Positions 5,805 to 10,200 of a stretch of DNA of 10,200 nucleotides are shown in pieces (the stretch's first letter is position 1; the number at the start of each line of letters is the position of its first letter). Position numbers and translations under genes: made by a program. The notes beneath the pieces are model-generated. The model saw nothing but the letters and a program-made list of their open reading frames with translations. It ran no database searches and was not told where the DNA came from. Source of the DNA: Candidatus Dormiibacterota bacterium (GTDB lineage Bacteria; Chloroflexota; Dormibacteria; Aeolococcales; Bog-877); NCBI GenBank assembly GCA_003135035.1, contig PLDE01000265.1:173-10372 (forward strand), written 5' to 3'.

Positions 5805-6916
5805 CCCCGAGCCACCCCCAGCAGGGCAGCCCAGTCGCGCAGGCTGACCGAGCGAAGAGTGCGACTACCGTCGTTCACGCTGAGGAGCGCCTGCAGGGCC
5901 TCTGGCCGTCTCCGCGCACCGGCCAGGGCCCGCCGACTGAGCCGACCCGAGTCGGACAACGAGCGCGCCAGAGAAGCCACAAAGGAGCGCCTTCGCCACT
6001 GCCCCTCCACCCAGCGGCGGTAGCGCGGCGCCGCACTCCCGAGATCGCCGCTGAGCAAGGTGGCCAGCGCTCTTGCCTGGGCCAGACCGGCACTCATGGC
6101 GTCGCCCGTGAGAGGGTCCAAGAACCCGGCGGCATCGCCGGCGAGGAAAACCCGCCCCTGGGCCACCCGGCTCGGACGCAGGTTGAAGGGGCCGGCTCCG
6201 CGGAGAGGCCCAAGGAGCGGAGCCGCGGCCAGGCCCGGGTGAGCCCGCTCAACGATCGCGCGATACGACTCCTCGCCGGTGAGCCCGGGGGACCTCAGTT
6301 CCCCTCTGGCACTCAGAACCGCCAGGAGCACTTCGCCGGGACCGACCGGAGCCATGTAGGTCTCGACCGAGCCGAGCAGACCGACCTCCACGTCCTGGCT
6401 CTGCTGCTCGGCAGCGAGATGGCCGACCAGTCCATAGCGGGCCCTGCCTTGCGAGGGTCGCCACCAGCCCATCATCCGTGCGATAGAAGAACGAATCCCG
6501 TCGGCAGCGACCAGGGCTGAGCCCACCAGCGTGCCCTGGCTGGTGTCGACCTCGACGCGGTCCGAGAGGCTCCGCACGGCGTTGACGCGCACCCCGCAGC
6601 TGACCTGCGCTCGCTCGGCGAGAAGGGCATCCAGTCTCGTCCGGCGAACGCCGAAGCCCGAGCCGTGAGCGAAGCTGGCCCGGGCCGTTGCCCCGTCCGG
6701 CAGGGTGTAGCGGACCCCGTTCAAGAGGGGAAAGCCCTCGGCGGCCAGATCCACCCCAACCGCCGCCAGAAGTGCCGCGCCAGCTGGCATCAGCCCCTCT
6801 CCGCAAGGCTTGTCGCGAGGAAAGGTTGCCGCCTCCAGAACCGTGGCATCCGGGAGCATCAAGCCGAGCGCCGAGCCTACCGGGCCGCCCCCGACGACGA
6901 TGATCCCGGCGTCCAT
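5801..6916 (-). CDS. FAD-dependent oxidoreductase/monooxygenase (geranylgeranyl-reductase/UbiH-like)
   Basis: Flavoprotein of 371 residues. IIVVGGGPVGSALGLML (5-21) is the Rossmann GxGxxG FAD site, FPRDKPCGEGLMPAG (32-46) is the PxxKxCGxG block of the geranylgeranyl-reductase-like branch, LVAADGIRSSIAR (135-147) carries the DG motif of aromatic hydroxylases, and VFLAGDAAGFLDPLTGDAMS (256-275) is the second FAD motif. Two chemistries are possible: hydroxylation of an aromatic ring, as SrsC does to convert alkylresorcinols to quinone precursors, or reduction of double bonds. The coupled PKS downstream favours hydroxylation; this is inference. The start is ATG 6916, with no good ribosome-binding site. 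TAGCGT ends 11 bases upstream, so the leader is probably very short. It is divergent from the transsulfuration operon across about 110 bases. Confidence 0.9.
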   Translation of the reverse strand: MDAGIIVVGGGPVGSALGLMLPDATVLEAATFPRDKPCGEGLMPAGAALLAAVGVDLAAEGFPLLNGVRYTLPDGATARASFAHGSGFGVRRTRLDALLAERAQVSCGVRVNAVRSLSDRVEVDTSQGTLVGSALVAADGIRSSIARMMGWWRPSQGRARYGLVGHLAAEQQSQDVEVGLLGSVETYMAPVGPGEVLLAVLSARGELRSPGLTGEESYRAIVERAHPGLAAAPLLGPLRGAGPFNLRPSRVAQGRVFLAGDAAGFLDPLTGDAMSAGLAQARALATLLSGDLGSAAPRYRRWVEGQWRRRSFVASLARSLSDSGRLSRRALAGARRRPEALQALLSVNDGSRTLRSVSLRDWAALLGVARG

Positions 6917-6927
6917 CTCTGAGGCCG

Positions 6928-6933
6928 ACGCTA
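6928..6933 (-). promoter_or_regulatory. Possible -10 box of the flavoprotein-PKS operon
   Basis: TAGCGT on the minus strand, ending 11 bases before ATG 6916. Initiation about 7 bases downstream would leave a leader of only a few bases. No -35 is evident. Confidence 0.35.
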
Positions 6934-7014
6934 ACAGAGCCGCTGGCGCACGGGGCTGGACAGGTGGACGCAGCGCACGAACCCAAGCCGGCCCCGACTC
7001 GACACCTCTCCCGC

Positions 7015-7020
7015 TACGCT
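7015..7020 (+). promoter_or_regulatory. Putative -10 box, leaderless start of cystathionine beta-synthase
   Basis: TACGCT followed by 6 bases and GTG 7027. The hexamer is identical to that before the methyltransferase at 1335. Its position decides the start: the frame is open further upstream, but those codons precede the promoter. Confidence 0.55.
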
Positions 7021-7026
7021 CTAGAC

Positions 7027-8688
7027 GTGGACGTCCTCTTGGTAGTGGGCTCAGGCGACGTCCCCGAGCGGATCCTGGCCAAGGCTCGGCACATTGTCCG
7101 AACCCCGGGTGCCGAGCTCGAGCCCAAGCTCATCTCCAAGCTCCTGGAACGACACCCGCGGGAGGTCACGGTGGTGGCTCCGCAAGATCCCCGGGCGGGA
7201 GCGCACGTGGCCGAGCAGCTAAAGACGGCCGGCCTCGCCGTAAGTCTGGTCACCGATGACCCGGATACATCTGGTCCGGGGATTCCGACGCGACCTCTCA
7301 GTGACTCCGGTCCCGCCATGGAGGTGTCTGGATCCCTCCTCGAGTTGGTCGGCAACACCCCTCTCGTCCGTCTCGACCGAACCGGGCGCGAGTTGAGATG
7401 TAACCTCCTGGCCAAGCTAGAGTTCCTCAACCCCGGGGGGAGCGTCAAGGACCGCCCGGCGGTGGCGATGATTGACGCCGCCGAGTCGGCCGGCCTGCTC
7501 AAGCCCGGCGGCACCATCGTCGAGCCGACCTCGGGGAACACCGGGGTGGGGTTGGCGATAGTCGCGGCCCGGCGGGGATATCGCTGCGTCTTCGTCATGC
7601 CCGACAAGATCGCGTCCGAAAAGATCGACTTGCTGCGCGCCTATGGAGCCGAGGTGGTGGTCTGCCCCACCACCGTTGAGCCAGACCATCCCGACTCCTA
7701 CTACTCGGTCTCCAACCGCCTGGTCAAAGAGATCCCCGGGGCCTACAAGCCCGACCAGTACAGCAATCCCGCCAATCCTGCCGCCCACCAGGCCACCACC
7801 GGCCCGGAAATCTGGCGACAAACGGCAGGAAGGGTAACCCACTTCGTGGCCGGAATCGGGACCGGAGGCACCATCACTGGGGTCAGCCGCTACCTCAAGT
7901 CGGTTAATCCCGAGATCCAGATAATCGGTGCCGACCCAGAGGGTTCGGTCTACTCGGGCGGGTCCGGACGCCCCTATTTGGTCGAGGGCATCGGCGAGGA
8001 CTTCTGGCCCAGCGCCTACGACCGGGAGTCGGTCGACCGAGTGGTGGCGGTCAGCGACCGGGACTCCTTCCTGACCGCCCGAGCCGTGACCCGGGAGGAG
8101 GGCATCCTAGCCGGCGGATCAGCGGGAACCGCCATCTGGGCCGCGCTCGAGGTGGGTCGCCCCTTGGACCGAGACCAGGTGGTGGTGGTGCTCATCCCCG
8201 ATTCCGGCCGCGGCTACCTCTCCAAGCTCTACAACGACGCCTGGATGGCGGATTTCGGTTTTCTCCGCGCCGGTGGTCAGAGTGTCGCGGACGTTCTCTC
8301 CGCCAAGGGCCGACAACTGCCGCCCCTGGTTCATGTCCATCCCACGGAAACGGTTCAGTCAGTTATCCAGCTCCTGCGGGAGTACGAGGTTTCCCAGGTT
8401 CCGGTAGTGAAGGCCGAGCCTCCCCTGGCTGCCGCCGAGGTGCTCGGGGCAGTCCAGGATCGCGAGCTGCTCGAGGCCGCCTTCCGCGATCCGGCCATGC
8501 TCTCCCGTCCCGTCGGTGAGGTCATGGGTCCCCCGCTGCCCACGGTTGGCAGCGGCGCACCGCTGGAGATGGCGGTTGCTCGGATGGCGAGGAGCGGCGC
8601 CGTACTCGTCTTGGACGACGGCCATCCGGTGGGCATCATCACCCGATCCGATGTTTTGGGCACGATGCTGGGCCGGCCGGGAAGGTGA
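7027..8688 (+). CDS. Cystathionine beta-synthase with CBS domains and N-terminal extension
   Basis: PLP enzyme of 553 residues, condensing serine (or an activated serine) with homocysteine to cystathionine, or making cysteine. Fold type II features: VGNTPLVRL near residue 108, the Schiff-base lysine K141 in NPGGSVKDRPA, the substrate loop SGNTG (169-173), the phosphate-binding GTGGT (278-282) and GGSAGT (363-368). Two C-terminal CBS domains (about 418-553) make a regulatory module, AdoMet-binding in some homologues. The core would normally begin near residue 98 (ATG 7318, MEVSGSLLELVG). Before it is a 97-residue in-frame extension with an alternating strand/helix look (VDVLLVVGSG; VTVVAPQDPRAGAHVAEQL) and no cysteine, so it is not a heme-binding segment. 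GTG 7027 is preferred to the upstream open frame (from 6964) because of TACGCT 6 bases before it. It overlaps the next gene by GTGA, forming a two-gene operon. An O-acetylserine-dependent cysteine synthase is an alternative assignment. Confidence 0.9.
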   Translation: MDVLLVVGSGDVPERILAKARHIVRTPGAELEPKLISKLLERHPREVTVVAPQDPRAGAHVAEQLKTAGLAVSLVTDDPDTSGPGIPTRPLSDSGPAMEVSGSLLELVGNTPLVRLDRTGRELRCNLLAKLEFLNPGGSVKDRPAVAMIDAAESAGLLKPGGTIVEPTSGNTGVGLAIVAARRGYRCVFVMPDKIASEKIDLLRAYGAEVVVCPTTVEPDHPDSYYSVSNRLVKEIPGAYKPDQYSNPANPAAHQATTGPEIWRQTAGRVTHFVAGIGTGGTITGVSRYLKSVNPEIQIIGADPEGSVYSGGSGRPYLVEGIGEDFWPSAYDRESVDRVVAVSDRDSFLTARAVTREEGILAGGSAGTAIWAALEVGRPLDRDQVVVVLIPDSGRGYLSKLYNDAWMADFGFLRAGGQSVADVLSAKGRQLPPLVHVHPTETVQSVIQLLREYEVSQVPVVKAEPPLAAAEVLGAVQDRELLEAAFRDPAMLSRPVGEVMGPPLPTVGSGAPLEMAVARMARSGAVLVLDDGHPVGIITRSDVLGTMLGRPGR

Positions 8689-9884
8689 CCGACCGGGAGC
8701 CCGGGTTTGAAACTCTGGCCATTCATGCCGGCCAGGACCCAGACCCGACGACGGGTGCAGTGCTTCCCCCAATCCACCTGGCCACCACTTATCGGCAGTC
8801 GGCCGCCGGTCAACACCAGGGCTTTGAGTACTCCCGGTCGGGGAACCCAACTCGGCGCAGCTTGGAGATTCAGCTAGCCCAGCTGGAAGGGGCCGGATTC
8901 GGATTCGCCTTTGCCAGTGGGCTCGCCGCCGAGGACGCGCTGCTTCGTGCGCTGCTGGGTCCGGGTGACCATCTCCTCCTCAACACTGACGCCTATGGCG
9001 GGACTTTCCGGCTGGTGGACAAGGTGCACGCGCCCACCGGAATCGCCTACGACATCGCTGACGCCTCCGACCTCGACGCCCTGGCAGCCAGCTGGCGCGA
9101 GAGCACCAAGGTGGTCTGGGTGGAAACGCCCAGCAACCCGCTGCTGGGCATCGTCGATATTCGACTGGTCGCCGAATTCACCCATGCCCGCGGGGCGCGT
9201 CTGGTTGTCGACAACACCTTCGCCACCCCCTACCTGCAGCGCCCCATCTTGCTTGGGGCCGACGCAGTGGTTCACTCCACCACCAAATATCTGGGTGGTC
9301 ATTCCGACGTGGTCGGTGGCTTCACCGCCGTCAGCGATCCCCACCTCGCCGAGCGCATCGCCTTTCTGGAAAACGCCACCGGGGCGGTGCCCAGCCCCCT
9401 CGACTGCTACCTGGTGCAGCGGGGGATCAAGACCCTGGCGGTCCGGATGGACCGCCATTGCCGAAATGCCGCTGCCGTGGCTGGGTTTCTGGAAGACCAC
9501 CCGATGGTGGCCCGGGTCCTTTACCCGGGACTGGCGGGCCATCCCGGGCACGAGATTGCCCAGCGTCAGATGCGTGATTTTGGAGGGATGGTTTCCTTCC
9601 TCCATGCCGGCGGCGAGGCTGCTGCGGTGGAGATGGTCCGCCGCACCAAGATCTTCGCTTTGGCGGAATCGCTCGGCGCCGTCGAGTCACTGCTTGAGCA
9701 CCCCGCCCGGATGACCCACGCCGCGGCCGCCGAATCGCGCCTCGCGGTAGACCCGCACTTGGTGCGGCTCTCGGTCGGGTTGGAACTGGTCGACGACCTG
9801 ATCGCCGACCTCGACCAAGCCCTGGACGCCCCAGCTCAGCCGGGCGGATTGACTACCGCGGTCGGCGCCGGGCCTCGCGGCTGA
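8685..9884 (+). CDS. Cystathionine gamma-synthase/gamma-lyase, Cys/Met metabolism PLP enzyme
   Basis: PLP enzyme of 399 residues, full length for the Cys/Met metabolism family (fold type I). PLP is held by K201 in HSTTKYLGGHSDVVGG (197-212), with Y105 of DAYGGT stacking on the ring, D177 of VVDNTFATPY pairing with the pyridine nitrogen and YSRSGNPTR (49-57) binding phosphate across the dimer. Whether it runs forward (O-acyl-homoserine plus cysteine to cystathionine) or in reverse (cystathionine to cysteine) cannot be settled from motifs. Pairing with cystathionine beta-synthase in one operon favours gamma-lyase activity and reverse transsulfuration, as inference. The GTG start shares bases with the preceding TGA (GTGA overlap), and GGGAAG lies directly before it. 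The 3' end overlaps the converging rsgA by 32 bases. Confidence 0.93.
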   Translation: MTDREPGFETLAIHAGQDPDPTTGAVLPPIHLATTYRQSAAGQHQGFEYSRSGNPTRRSLEIQLAQLEGAGFGFAFASGLAAEDALLRALLGPGDHLLLNTDAYGGTFRLVDKVHAPTGIAYDIADASDLDALAASWRESTKVVWVETPSNPLLGIVDIRLVAEFTHARGARLVVDNTFATPYLQRPILLGADAVVHSTTKYLGGHSDVVGGFTAVSDPHLAERIAFLENATGAVPSPLDCYLVQRGIKTLAVRMDRHCRNAAAVAGFLEDHPMVARVLYPGLAGHPGHEIAQRQMRDFGGMVSFLHAGGEAAAVEMVRRTKIFALAESLGAVESLLEHPARMTHAAAAESRLAVDPHLVRLSVGLELVDDLIADLDQALDAPAQPGGLTTAVGAGPRG

Positions 9885-10200
9885 CCGCCTTCCAGCGACG
9901 CTGCGCCTCCTGGCGAAGCAGCAGGTCCCCCTGGCGGATGGCCAGCGAGTCGAGCTCACGCTGGAGCTTGCGCTGACTCGCCAGGCGTTCCGGATCTAGG
10001 CTCCCGTCAGCGATGGCCGCGGCCACCGCACAACCGGGTTCGCCTGCATGCTGGCAGTCCGAGAAGCGGCAGCTATGGGCCAGCTCCTCCAAGTCTGCGA
10101 AGGTCTGCGCCAGTCCCTCGCTGGCATTCCAGAGGGCGAGACCGCGCATCCCTGGGGTGTCGAGGAGGACCCCCCGGTCCGGGACGGTGATGAGCTGGCC
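9853..10200 (-). CDS. rsgA: Ribosome small-subunit GTPase RsgA, C-terminal part (cut by window edge)
   Basis: The last 115 residues of RsgA (YjeQ), a circularly permuted GTPase that helps late 30S subunit maturation and is stimulated by ribosomes. The window starts inside the G domain: VLLDTPGMRG contains the G3 motif DTPG. Next comes the family's C-terminal zinc finger, CRFSDCQHAGEPGCAV, with the C-x4-C-x-H-x5-C ligands. The helix pair that follows ends in a basic tail (SREARRRPR). The frame remains open to base 10200, so the start lies outside. The TAG stop at 9855-9853 lies within the 3' end of the converging cystathionine gamma-synthase gene, a 32-base tail-to-tail overlap. Internal ATG 10149 is not the true start. 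Confidence 0.95.
   Translation of the reverse strand, partial: GQLITVPDRGVLLDTPGMRGLALWNASEGLAQTFADLEELAHSCRFSDCQHAGEPGCAVAAAIADGSLDPERLASQRKLQRELDSLAIRQGDLLLRQEAQRRWKAVSREARRRPR

Noticed and set aside
5195..6520. Long plus-strand ORF of 441 residues
   Set aside because: It is antisense to the PKS and flavoprotein, both with clear catalytic motifs. Its product is Arg/Pro/Ser-rich with no domain, typical of a high-GC shadow frame.

Overview
This is a high-G+C bacterial window with short intergenic gaps and several GTG starts. At least four start codons lie 6-7 bases after a TANGCT -10-like hexamer with no Shine-Dalgarno, which is the leaderless gene architecture common in Actinobacteria and some neighbouring phyla. 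Composition, the actinobacterial-type gene set and this promoter style suggest an actinobacterium, perhaps a deep-branching lineage. The sequence alone does not fix the taxon. No mobile element, CRISPR array, tRNA or rRNA was seen.

Left part (1-3550): two MFS-type drug/efflux transporters of the DHA3 (MFS_3) style flank a class I SAM-dependent methyltransferase. The first transporter (minus strand) and the methyltransferase are divergent from a gap of about 70 bases. The second transporter (plus strand) has two defects: no ATG, GTG or TTG before its first membrane helix, and a reading-frame break near its C-terminus (about 3456-3470). Behind it, on the minus strand at 3564-3743, sits a 59-residue zinc-ribbon protein that is easily missed.

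Middle part (3808-6916): a small integral membrane protein and an isoprenylcysteine carboxyl methyltransferase (ICMT)-type methyltransferase run on the plus strand. They converge with a tightly coupled minus-strand pair, an FAD-dependent oxidoreductase followed by a type III polyketide synthase (ATGA overlap). PKS plus ICMT-type methyltransferase plus flavoprotein is the enzyme set of the Streptomyces griseus srsABC phenolic-lipid pathway. The best reading is therefore a small locus for methylated, oxidised alkylresorcinols, alkylquinones or alkylpyrones.

Right part (7027-10200): a cystathionine beta-synthase with C-terminal CBS domains and an unusual N-terminal extension of about 97 residues is followed, with a GTGA overlap, by a cystathionine gamma-synthase/lyase. 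Together they form a transsulfuration operon. It converges with the 3' end of rsgA (ribosome-maturation GTPase), which is cut by the window edge.
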